Below are positions 1 through 6,293 of a stretch of 9,938 nt of DNA, in pieces. The stretch comes from Bacillota bacterium. Lineage in GTDB: Bacteria; Bacillota_G; Limnochordia; DTU010. Under the pieces are notes generated by a model. That model was not told where the DNA came from and did no database searches. It saw nothing but the letters and a program-made list of their open reading frames with translations. How positions within the stretch are numbered: the first letter of the stretch is position 1; each line of letters opens with the position of its first letter. The position numbers and the translations under genes are program-made. The DNA lies in contig JAAZLQ010000329.1 of NCBI GenBank assembly GCA_012799255.1, positions 1-9,938 on the forward strand, written 5' to 3'.

Positions 1-748
1 TACAGGCAGGACAGTTGGGGTCTCGGGGGAGGCTGATCTCTTCGAAATGCATATCGAGTCCTCGAAAAGCTAGAAAACGACCTGATAGGGTAGAACCGAT
101 TTTAAGTAAAACCTTTATTGCTTCCAGGGCTTGCAGTGAACCGATGGTTCCCGGTACCATGCCCATTACCCCGGAGCTGATCTGGGCAGCGAATTCATCT
201 GGAAGGGGAGAGGGGAACAAGCAGCGATAACAGGGGGTCTGGCCGGGAATAATGGTCATAAGCAAGCCATCGAACCCGGAAACGGCAGCTTCTACCAGCG
301 GCTTTCCCAGTGTACAGCAGGCATCGTTGATAATGTAGCGGGTGGGCAGATTGTCTACCGCATCTACCACTACATCATAATCTGAGATTATGGATGGAGC
401 GTTGTCAGCAGTGATTTCGAGGTGATGTTTGATTAGGTGGACGTCTGGATTAAGAGCCTGTAACCTCCGGGCGGCTGCATTCGCTTTTTGCTCTCCCAGG
501 TCAGCGGTGGTATAGACGATCTGTCGCTGCAGGTTGGACAGGCTGACCTGGTCATGGTCGACTATGCCCAGCCTTCCTACACCGGCTGCAGCTAAATAAT
601 ACAAGGCCGCAGAGCCTAGTCCTCCGGCTCCCACCACCAACATTCCCGATGAGGCGATGCGAGCCTGTCCCTCAGTTCCTACTTCTTTTAAAATTGTTTG
701 CCGGGCGTAGCGCAGTGATGGATCTGGTGTAGAACATTTATTATTCAT
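1..748 (-). CDS. moeB: MoeB/ThiF/HesA-family E1-like adenylyltransferase (3' end outside window)
   Basis: I translated this frame from the minus strand; it begins at ATG 748 and is open to the window edge, giving 249 residues. Enzymes of this family adenylate the C-terminal Gly-Gly of a MoaD/ThiS-like sulfur carrier so that it can be thiocarboxylated for pterin-cofactor synthesis. Visible features are the nucleotide-binding GAGGLGS loop (residues 41-47), the acidic end of the next strand (GIVDHD, D64), SNLQRQ (71-76), VVDAVDN (127-133), and two zinc CxxC pairs, CYRC (173-176) and CPAC (246-249). E. coli MoeB is about 249 residues, so little is missing. An AGGAGA ribosome binding site sits about 5 nt before the ATG. 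It is the last visible gene of the AOR operon, 33 nt after the ferredoxin gene, and its likely partner is the MoaD-like protein at 3084-3317. A ThiF or HesA role for another carrier cannot be excluded. Confidence 0.9.
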   Translation of the reverse strand, partial: MNNKCSTPDPSLRYARQTILKEVGTEGQARIASSGMLVVGAGGLGSAALYYLAAAGVGRLGIVDHDQVSLSNLQRQIVYTTADLGEQKANAAARRLQALNPDVHLIKHHLEITADNAPSIISDYDVVVDAVDNLPTRYIINDACCTLGKPLVEAAVSGFDGLLMTIIPGQTPCYRCLFPSPLPDEFAAQISSGVMGMVPGTIGSLQALEAIKVLLKIGSTLSGRFLAFRGLDMHFEEISLPRDPNCPAC

Positions 749-781
749 ACTGATTCTCCTATCCGCTGGCTTAACTCGAAC

Positions 782-1030
782 CTATGACGAAACAGCGTCC
801 TTTTTCTCATCCTTATCCTTCTTTATGGCGGTCATACACTCCAATGGACAGGCCTTGGAACAAATGCCACATCCGGTACACCCGTGATCGGGTTCCAGTT
901 CAGGAAACAGACGTTTATACGCGTCGTTTCCGTAGCGGGTCAGATCCAAACAGCTGAACGGACAGGCGTTGATACATATCCCGCAACCCATGCAGATTTG
1001 ATAATCTATAATGACTTCTCCCTTGGCCAT
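782..1030 (-). CDS. 2[4Fe-4S] ferredoxin, probable AOR electron partner
   Basis: This small soluble iron-sulfur protein (82 residues from ATG 1030) has two classical cluster motifs, CMGCGICINACP near the N-terminus and CTGCGICSKACP in the second half, separated by about 25 residues, followed by a charged lysine/aspartate-rich tail. It likely passes electrons between AOR and the cell's ferredoxin pool. Three in-frame ATGs occur at 1039, 1036 and 1030. The GGAGG site lies inside the end of the AOR gene and is almost touching the first ATG, but stands about 10 nt from the third, so I prefer 1030. If 1039 is used, the genes overlap as ATGA, which would suggest translational coupling. Similar small ferredoxin genes commonly accompany AOR-family genes; the partnership here is inferred from adjacency. 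Confidence 0.9.
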   Translation of the reverse strand: MAKGEVIIDYQICMGCGICINACPFSCLDLTRYGNDAYKRLFPELEPDHGCTGCGICSKACPLECMTAIKKDKDEKKDAVSS

Positions 1031-1035
1031 TCCCA

Positions 1036-3021
1036 TCATCCCTCCTGCAGCAACTGATCCAATTCCAGCTGTTGAATGGTTTCCGGCAGGGGAGCACCGG
1101 TATTTTCATCCCAGCCAAAGTGCTTCCAGTGCAACTTCATCATAGCCTCGATAGGCACTTGTCGTCCTTTCAAAGGGCCTTCCTTCAAGGGCGGTTCCCC
1201 AGCCATGCGGGGATGCATTTTGAAACTCTTCGGTTCCACACCATGTTTGACATTGAATAATTGCCGCAGAGTTTGCATGCGCTTACCTATGAGCATATAT
1301 TCATCCGGGGTCTTGTTCCAGCCGGTGGCGGCGTTCAGCCATTCAAAAGCCTGCCAATGCTGCACACCCATTATCTGAGCAAATAAACATCCGCCTATCC
1401 CATCAACAATTTGTTTATAACAGGAGCCGGCTACTGATTTTAACGCCTCACGGTCAGTAGCCTCGTATTCCTCATTCTTAGGATAGATTTTCACTGGTGG
1501 TGCCCAGGATACTTTCTCCCATAACCTGGTCATGTTGTAATACTGGGCGGCACCGATGGTGTGCCGGCCAGGAGTTGGATCCACGCTGTAATGAACGCCC
1601 ATCATGGGGTCGAAACGGGAATCATGCATCCCGGGTTCTTGGCCCCCGGCGTGGATGGCATATTTGTCTGAGCCCGATCCTAGCTTCTGGGCAGCTATTT
1701 TTACCCCATCGGCCAGCAAATCCCCCAGGCCTTCTCGGGCTATCATCATCTCTACCAGTTTGATGACCGCCTCAGCGTTGCCCCAGTTAAGATCTAGCCC
1801 GCCGGTATCTTCCAGGGTCAACAGACCCTTTTCATAACACTCCATGGCAAAGGCAATGGCACTACCGGCCGATATGCTGTCCATTCCCCCTCGATTGAGC
1901 AGTTCATTGATATAGAATATAGACTCCAAGTTCCGGTTCATCAGCAAGGGCCCGAATACAGCACAGGTTTCGTATTCTGGCTTGTGGGTATGGGTAAACC
2001 TACCCTGCCCAATATCAGATATGTCGCAGACGCCCCCGCAGCCCACAATACATGAGTAACAGTGGTATTTACGATATTCTCGCTTGATAACAAGATCGGA
2101 ATTTATGCGACTGTAATAGGAGCGGTTGTAATCTTTCGATGAGCCAGCCCAGTTCTTGATGGGGGTATCGCCATTGGTAACTGCCATCCCATTGGACAGA
2201 GGGGTACCCCATTTTTTCATCAAGGTGGCAAACATCATTCCGTCAATAGGCGCTACATGTTTCATGGAGCCCATAACTTTTCCCCCGACAGGAAGCAGGC
2301 TGCCTTTGACTATTCCGGGCAGGTTCAGTTTGCGAATCTTGTTAGCATAGGCCTGGCTGATCAGCTTTACTGCCTGAGGGTCGTGGCATTTTATAGGCTT
2401 GGAACCGACCAGGACTATCCCCTTTAGTCTTTTGGAGCCCATGACCGCTCCGACGCCTGAACGCGCGGCCAGACGGCCCCCGTCATTACATATCCCGGCA
2501 ATGAGTGATACTTTCTCGCCGGCGGTACCGATCACTGCGGCCGCCGGTTTCTTCTTGGCCGTATTTTCGGAAATCAGGATTTCCTCACTCTCGGTGGCAT
2601 CTTTGCCCCAGACGTGGGAAGCATCCTTGAGCTGCGGGCCTTTATTATTGACCAGCAAATATACCGGTTTCTCCGAAATACCGGTAAAGAAAATACCATC
2701 ATATCCGCACTGCTTGATAGCTGGTGCCAAGGTACCGCCACAGTTGGCGTCACCCCAGCCGCCGGTGAGAGGAGATTTGCATACCACCATCCAGCGACCG
2801 GTCATAAAGCTGCCTGTGCCCGTCAATAGTCCGCTAACAATTCCCAGAACGTTTTCCGGGCCCAAGGGATCAGCTCCTGCCGGTATTTCATTATATAGTA
2901 CATAAGCTCCCAGCCCCACCCCAGAAAGCAGCATTTCATAGATGTGATCAGGAATGAGGCGCTCTTCGATATCGCCAGTGGTGAGGTTTACGAAAAGGAT
3001 CTTGCCCATGTAACCTTTCAA
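1036..3021 (-). CDS. aor: tungsten-type aldehyde:ferredoxin oxidoreductase (AOR family)
   Basis: This cytoplasmic enzyme class interconverts aldehydes and carboxylic acids with ferredoxin, using a tungsto-bispterin cofactor and one [4Fe-4S] cluster. The 661-residue protein is full length for the family. It starts with the typical GYMGKILFVNLTTGDIEE and has the cluster ligands C321-x2-C324-x3-C328, with the distal Cys at 545 in DGIGGC. PEYET (348-352), a GGQEPGMHDSR block (459-469) and DPTPGRHT (481-488) are hallmarks of the catalytic domains. An additional Cys332 follows the cluster motif. The start is TTG at 3021, supported by an AAGGAGGAGG site 7 nt upstream; the alternative ATG at 3009 (residue 5) has a weak site. 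It sits between the MoaD-like gene and the ferredoxin gene. Substrate is unknown: other AOR-family members such as BamB of class II benzoyl-CoA reductase do different reactions, but none of BamB's usual partners is visible here. Confidence 0.93.
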   Translation of the reverse strand: MKGYMGKILFVNLTTGDIEERLIPDHIYEMLLSGVGLGAYVLYNEIPAGADPLGPENVLGIVSGLLTGTGSFMTGRWMVVCKSPLTGGWGDANCGGTLAPAIKQCGYDGIFFTGISEKPVYLLVNNKGPQLKDASHVWGKDATESEEILISENTAKKKPAAAVIGTAGEKVSLIAGICNDGGRLAARSGVGAVMGSKRLKGIVLVGSKPIKCHDPQAVKLISQAYANKIRKLNLPGIVKGSLLPVGGKVMGSMKHVAPIDGMMFATLMKKWGTPLSNGMAVTNGDTPIKNWAGSSKDYNRSYYSRINSDLVIKREYRKYHCYSCIVGCGGVCDISDIGQGRFTHTHKPEYETCAVFGPLLMNRNLESIFYINELLNRGGMDSISAGSAIAFAMECYEKGLLTLEDTGGLDLNWGNAEAVIKLVEMMIAREGLGDLLADGVKIAAQKLGSGSDKYAIHAGGQEPGMHDSRFDPMMGVHYSVDPTPGRHTIGAAQYYNMTRLWEKVSWAPPVKIYPKNEEYEATDREALKSVAGSCYKQIVDGIGGCLFAQIMGVQHWQAFEWLNAATGWNKTPDEYMLIGKRMQTLRQLFNVKHGVEPKSFKMHPRMAGEPPLKEGPLKGRQVPIEAMMKLHWKHFGWDENTGAPLPETIQQLELDQLLQEG

Positions 3022-3028
3022 TACATTT

Positions 3029-3038
3029 CCTCCTCCTT
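3029..3038 (-). promoter_or_regulatory. Shine-Dalgarno of the AOR gene, defining a TTG start
   Basis: Read on the minus strand this is AAGGAGGAGG, nearly fully complementary to the 16S rRNA 3' end. The 7-nt gap to TTG 3021 supports that rare start codon. An out-of-frame ATG at 3026 lies in the gap and opens only ATG-TAT-TGA, whose stop overlaps the first base of the TTG. Confidence 0.75.
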
Positions 3039-3083
3039 AGCAGCGTCACTTGCAGTGATGATATTGAGTAAAACAATTCATGG

Positions 3084-3317
3084 TTATCCTCCGGTAATGG
3101 GAAAGAAGAAGCTTATGACATCCCCTTCCTGGAGTACTCGATCCAAGGATGATTTTTCATAATTCACGCTGCAGAGCAAAACCGGACGCAAAAGCAGCGG
3201 CACCTGCAGTTTCTTATATACATCTCGCAGGGTGGCTCCGGTGGGAACCTCCAGGTTACCCATCTCGTCTAGGGCGTCGTCGTTAAGAAACGGCAGCGGG
3301 TAAACTTTAACTTGCAT
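3084..3317 (-). CDS. MoaD/ThiS-like ubiquitin-fold sulfur carrier
   Basis: The 77-residue protein (from ATG 3317) ends in PITGG. The Gly-Gly tail is what E1-like enzymes adenylate and thiocarboxylate before sulfur is given to the pterin precursor. The N-terminal MQVKVYPL beta strand, a central helix around TLRDVYKKL (29-37) and the GDVISFFFPITGG end match the MoaD layout. The start at 3317 has GGAG nine bases upstream; the upstream in-frame ATG at 3332 has no good site. The gene lies between the small membrane protein and AOR, and a MoeB-like activating enzyme is encoded at the end of the same operon. Dedicated MoaD copies next to AOR genes are known in other anaerobes, which supports a role in tungsten-pterin supply. 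The usual MoaD partner, MoaE, is not visible in the window. Confidence 0.87.
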   Translation of the reverse strand: MQVKVYPLPFLNDDALDEMGNLEVPTGATLRDVYKKLQVPLLLRPVLLCSVNYEKSSLDRVLQEGDVISFFFPITGG

Positions 3318-3359
3318 GGCAAATGTCTCCATCGATTCACAGTCTGGAAATGTAGGTGG

Positions 3360-3602
3360 TTATTCATCCAGGTACAACCACCAAGTAAATCCAAAGATAA
3401 GTGTCATAAGAACAGAATAGACTCCAGAGTACCCGGCTTGTATACCGCGTCTGTATCCAATCCAGATCAGTTCTCCGGTGTGCAGCAGCAATATCGCTAA
3501 CAGCAAATACCAGAAATCGTGAACAACGATCAGATACAGTGCCCCTGCCCAAAAGAGCAGAGCACTCAAACGGAAAATCAGAATAAAGGGTGAATTGAAC
3601 AT
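3360..3602 (-). CDS. small membrane protein, three predicted helices, first gene of AOR operon
   Basis: This 80-residue hydrophobic protein is not one I recognise. It starts at ATG 3602, preceded by AGAGGTG with about 5 nt spacing; the longer reading from 3677 would begin upstream of the proposed transcription start and is less likely. Three hydrophobic stretches are visible at about residues 7-27, 30-49 and 58-77, with a short basic loop YRRG (50-53) and a C-terminal LDE. There are no cysteines and no cluster or catalytic motif. It is the promoter-proximal gene of the AOR operon, directly before the MoaD-like gene. Possible roles inferred only from position include anchoring the AOR complex near the membrane or handling a hydrophobic substrate. 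Nothing in the sequence decides between these. Confidence 0.7.
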   Translation of the reverse strand: MFNSPFILIFRLSALLFWAGALYLIVVHDFWYLLLAILLLHTGELIWIGYRRGIQAGYSGVYSVLMTLIFGFTWWLYLDE

Positions 3603-3622
3603 GCTGACACCTCTTTTGTAAA

Positions 3623-3642
3623 AAACCGAGTGCATTCGGTTT
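3623..3642. promoter_or_regulatory. candidate TetR operator (20-bp inverted repeat)
   Basis: Perfect 7-bp arms AAACCGA and TCGGTTT flank GTGCAT, whose core TGCA is itself palindromic; only one base pair breaks symmetry over 20 bp. It lies about 7 to 26 nt downstream of the AOR-operon -10 box, so it should begin at or near +1. A TetR-family gene is divergent next to it. Operator identity is inferred from symmetry and place. Confidence 0.65.
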
Positions 3643-3648
3643 GAAATC

Positions 3649-3677
3649 ATTGTATAATATGATTGCAAGAGTGTCAA
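3649..3677 (-). promoter_or_regulatory. sigma-A-type promoter of the AOR operon
   Basis: On the minus strand, TTGACA (3677-3672) is a perfect -35 box. A 17-nt spacer precedes TACAAT (3654-3649), one mismatch from consensus. Transcription would start near 3642, inside the edge of the inverted repeat, leaving a leader of about 40 nt before the small membrane protein ATG at 3602. Confidence 0.75.
3653..3658 (+). promoter_or_regulatory. possible -10 box for the TetR gene
   Basis: A perfect TATAAT occurs on the plus strand about 115 nt before the preferred TetR start. No good -35 box lies 16-18 nt upstream (GTGCAT at 17 nt), so the promoter would be weak. The -35 position would fall within the candidate operator, which fits autoregulation. 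Confidence 0.35.
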
Positions 3678-3774
3678 TGCACAAACCCAAGGGAATGCGC
3701 CATTTCAGGTGAGTTCTTCGAGTCGGGTGATGGACATGACAAGTTTGTCTGACGTTCCAAGAAAGGAAGCTAAC

Positions 3775-4374
3775 ATGACTGCTAACAAGACTGGTACTAC
3801 GAAAAAGGGTCAGCAAACCCGGGAGAAAATCTTTCGGGTCGCCCTGGGCTTGATAAAGGAACGGGGATATGAAGAAACCACCTTGGTTGATATCTGCAAA
3901 GGGGCGGGGATCGCCAGCGGGACTTTTTATCACCATTTCACCTCCAAGCAGGATATTCTAGTAGAGTATGTCAAGGAAGAGAGTCGGGATCTGATGAACT
4001 ACTACCAATCATTGCCGAAAGAATCTTACGGGCAAGCTTTCCTGCAAGTAATGGATTATCAGGCCCTCTATTTTGAGCGTAAAGGAACAGAGTTTGTCGC
4101 TACCTTCTATGCCATCATGCTGCTATCTAGGAACAGTGTCTACAACTACAGCGAGTTTTCCCTTCTGGCGATTATGTATGACTGTTTTGATAAAGGCCAG
4201 CAACAGGGTGAGTTTACCGGGCAGTTTTCACCTGGATACATGTTGGAGCTAGCTATCGGGCTGCTGTATACGATCACTACCTACTGGTGCATATACTCCG
4301 GCGGGGCGGATCTACGCCAGGATATTCGACACAGGATGGAAAACCTGCTTGAGATGCTGCGTCCCATGGGATGA
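3775..4374 (+). CDS. TetR/AcrR-family transcriptional regulator
   Basis: This 199-residue protein has the canonical length and layout of the family. An N-terminal DNA-binding domain contains TREKIFRVALGLIKERGYEETTL followed by the helix-turn-helix DICKGAGIASGTFYHHF (about residues 39-55) and SKQDIL; a helical ligand-binding domain rich in aromatic residues fills the rest. I chose ATG 3775 because AAAGGAAG lies 5-6 nt before it. An upstream in-frame GTG at 3709 would add 22 residues but lacks a ribosome binding site. The gene is divergent from the AOR operon, with the 20-bp inverted repeat between them, and is followed after 40 nt by the DUF362 gene. The likely role is ligand-responsive repression of the AOR operon and perhaps of its own transcript. 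The ligand is unknown; an acyl compound, aldehyde or acid is only a guess from context. Confidence 0.9.
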   Translation: MTANKTGTTKKGQQTREKIFRVALGLIKERGYEETTLVDICKGAGIASGTFYHHFTSKQDILVEYVKEESRDLMNYYQSLPKESYGQAFLQVMDYQALYFERKGTEFVATFYAIMLLSRNSVYNYSEFSLLAIMYDCFDKGQQQGEFTGQFSPGYMLELAIGLLYTITTYWCIYSGGADLRQDIRHRMENLLEMLRPMG

Positions 4375-4414
4375 CAACGGGACTAAGGAGATATGTAAAG
4401 TAATGGAGGCCTCC

Positions 4415-6070
4415 ATGAGACCAAAAAGTTATGTGATCATCAAAGACGCACCGGAAATGGACTACATGAGAGATTACGTGGTTTTGCCCCAAGACTACGG
4501 CACCCCAGCCTATTTCGACCGCGAGGACATAAAGGCGATTCGAGATACCGTATATAGCGCTTTGGACGAACTCGATGCGCGCTGTCATTTCTCCGAAGAG
4601 TTGAAGAACAATCGCCATGTTTTGATCAAGCCCAATCTGGTCACCGTGTACCACGATAGCGGCTTCGACGAGCGCGATTATCCGGAGACCACTGACCCGA
4701 GAGTTTTTGATGCCGTGGTCAGTTATATCCGGCAGTACACCAATACAATATCTATTGTGGAATCATCCGGCAAACCCATGCCGACTCCGGTAAGTTTCCG
4801 CGTCGCCGGTTATGACAGGATAGCCAAGTATTACGGTACCCAATTGATACCCCTGGAGCAGCAGCCCGTGGTACGCTATATGCTGCCCAAGGCCGAAGTG
4901 ATGAAGGAGGTCTATCTGCCGGAGATACTCGACGAAGTAGTGCGTGGCCAAGCCTTTTACATTTCAGTGCCCAAGATGAAAACCAATCTTTATACCGGCG
5001 TCACCCTGGGCTTCAAGAATGCCATGGGAACCATACCGTATTTCCTGCGGGAGAGGAACCACAACCACGCCATCAACAAAAAGCTAGCTGACCTGCTTTA
5101 TCTGTTCAAGCCGGACTTGACAGTCATCGATGGGATCATCGGCGGTGAAGGTAATACCCCCGCACCTGTGGATCCGGTAAGGGTGGGGATGATCGTCTGC
5201 GGCAACAACAGTGTGGAAGTTGACCGCATTACCACCTACATGATGGGCTTTGACCCCGAGCAGAACAAGCTCATGCAGGAAGCGGTACGTCGTGGCTTTA
5301 ATGACACTGATGTGGAGATAATAGGCAATGTGCGGGTAACCAAGTTCCGCCCGGCCATAGCATCACTGATGGATGAGAAAACCAAGCATGATTTCCCCAA
5401 TCTATTGGCCTTGGCAGGTCGAACCAACCATGATGCACCTCAGGTCACGGATATAAACGCAGTCACACCGGAGATCGCTTTCCAAATCGAACAGGCCTGT
5501 TCCGGCGGCTGTCTGGCCGCCACCAAAAGCGGCCTGGATTATTACAACTTCAAAGCTAAAGTCAGGCGGGATTTCTCTCTGTGTATCATCGAGGGTTCGG
5601 GGATAGTTGTCGATGGCCAACGTTGGTGGTTTGATCGCAGCGGCAAGCCTTATTCCGAGCAGGACATAGCCGCACTTCCCATGAAGAAAATGGCCATGGG
5701 CAACTGTGCCGGGACAGCGAAACATCTGGTGGATTATCATGCCTCTGGCTGCTGTGATCCTGCCAAATGTATGGCGGTGGTATGCAAAGCTGCCGGTGTA
5801 ACCATGCCCATCATGTCTCCCAAGAACAAGAATTTATTAAAACTGGTGACTGGCATGATAAAAACAGTAGCAGTGCGCAGAAATCATATCAAAAACGGCC
5901 GCTGGGTCGACTGCCCGCACTCCCAGGAGGACAAAATATTTGAACTCCCGGAGCTGGCTAAAGAGGATAGGGAGAAAGATTATATCGAATGGCCTCTGCC
6001 GGTTATGAGCAAGCAAGAGAAGAAACAGCAGTTGCGAGACCAGTACAAAATCATTACCTCTGCGTTGTAA
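4415..6070 (+). CDS. DUF362-domain protein with cysteine-rich C-terminal region
   Basis: The protein has 551 residues from ATG 4415, which follows GGAGG by 5 nt; the longer reading from 4349 would overlap the TetR gene. The DUF362 domain occupies about residues 69-310, seen in HVLIKPNLV, a central VPKMKTNLYTG, GFKNAMGTIP (199-208) and FKPDLTVIDGIIGGEG. The family's biochemical role is not established to my knowledge. The last 200 or so residues hold a striking set of cysteines: C362-x3-C366, C431, C446-C447-x4-C452-x4-C457 and C500, with His438 and His442 nearby. These could bind iron-sulfur or another metal, but no classical ferredoxin spacing is present. There is no signal peptide or membrane segment, so it is probably cytoplasmic. 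Its placement after the TetR gene, and its separation by 41 nt from the next ORF, suggest one transcript and a redox-related job. Confidence 0.85.
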   Translation: MRPKSYVIIKDAPEMDYMRDYVVLPQDYGTPAYFDREDIKAIRDTVYSALDELDARCHFSEELKNNRHVLIKPNLVTVYHDSGFDERDYPETTDPRVFDAVVSYIRQYTNTISIVESSGKPMPTPVSFRVAGYDRIAKYYGTQLIPLEQQPVVRYMLPKAEVMKEVYLPEILDEVVRGQAFYISVPKMKTNLYTGVTLGFKNAMGTIPYFLRERNHNHAINKKLADLLYLFKPDLTVIDGIIGGEGNTPAPVDPVRVGMIVCGNNSVEVDRITTYMMGFDPEQNKLMQEAVRRGFNDTDVEIIGNVRVTKFRPAIASLMDEKTKHDFPNLLALAGRTNHDAPQVTDINAVTPEIAFQIEQACSGGCLAATKSGLDYYNFKAKVRRDFSLCIIEGSGIVVDGQRWWFDRSGKPYSEQDIAALPMKKMAMGNCAGTAKHLVDYHASGCCDPAKCMAVVCKAAGVTMPIMSPKNKNLLKLVTGMIKTVAVRRNHIKNGRWVDCPHSQEDKIFELPELAKEDREKDYIEWPLPVMSKQEKKQQLRDQYKIITSAL

Positions 6071-6111
6071 GATCAAACATTTCTTTGAGATACCTGAAGG
6101 GGGGGAGAACG

Positions 6112-6276
6112 ATGCCGCTGGTAACCCGAAGAGCCAAGGGAAATGCCGAAGTAATCATTGACCATGAACTGTGCAACCTATGCGGCTTATGTGTACAGGT
6201 CTGCAAAGGGCCGTTGTTTAGGATATTGCCCTGGTATATACAAAATGCGATAAGGATCAAAGCTTATACTTACTAG
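6112..6276 (+). CDS. 54-residue single-cluster ferredoxin-like ORF, probably truncated
   Basis: This short ORF begins at ATG 6112 after a strong GGGGGGAG site. It reads as a normal ferredoxin-domain N-terminus, with AEVIIDHELC and the cluster motif CNLCGLCVQVCKG (residues 21-33), where the usual Pro after the last Cys is replaced by Lys-Gly. After GPLF the sequence becomes unlike a ferredoxin (WYIQNAIRIKAYTY) and stops. Proteins with this opening usually continue to a second cluster, sometimes fused to a nitroreductase domain, so this is likely the leftover 5' end of a longer gene cut by deletion or rearrangement next to the dehydrogenase. I looked at the other two frames downstream and found no clear second cluster, so a single frameshift does not explain it. 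A functional one-cluster mini-ferredoxin remains possible, since the ribosome binding site and all four Cys are intact. Confidence 0.6.
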   Translation: MPLVTRRAKGNAEVIIDHELCNLCGLCVQVCKGPLFRILPWYIQNAIRIKAYTY

Positions 6277-6293
6277 GTAATGGAGGATTTATA

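Noticed and set aside
2399..2905. 168-residue plus-strand open frame opposite the AOR gene
   Set aside because: It lies wholly antisense to a strongly supported AOR coding region, has no ribosome binding site that I could see and shows no family motif; it is a shadow of the codon pattern.
3046..3058. TCACT-TGC-AGTGA small repeat between the MoaD-like and AOR genes, considered as a terminator or operator
   Set aside because: Arms are only five bases with a three-base loop and no U-run; it is expected by chance in a region this size.
3364..3936. 190-residue minus-strand open frame crossing the TetR start and the promoter region
   Set aside because: It runs through the proposed AOR promoter and operator and overlaps both the TetR gene and the small membrane protein gene in another frame; the product has no recognisable order.
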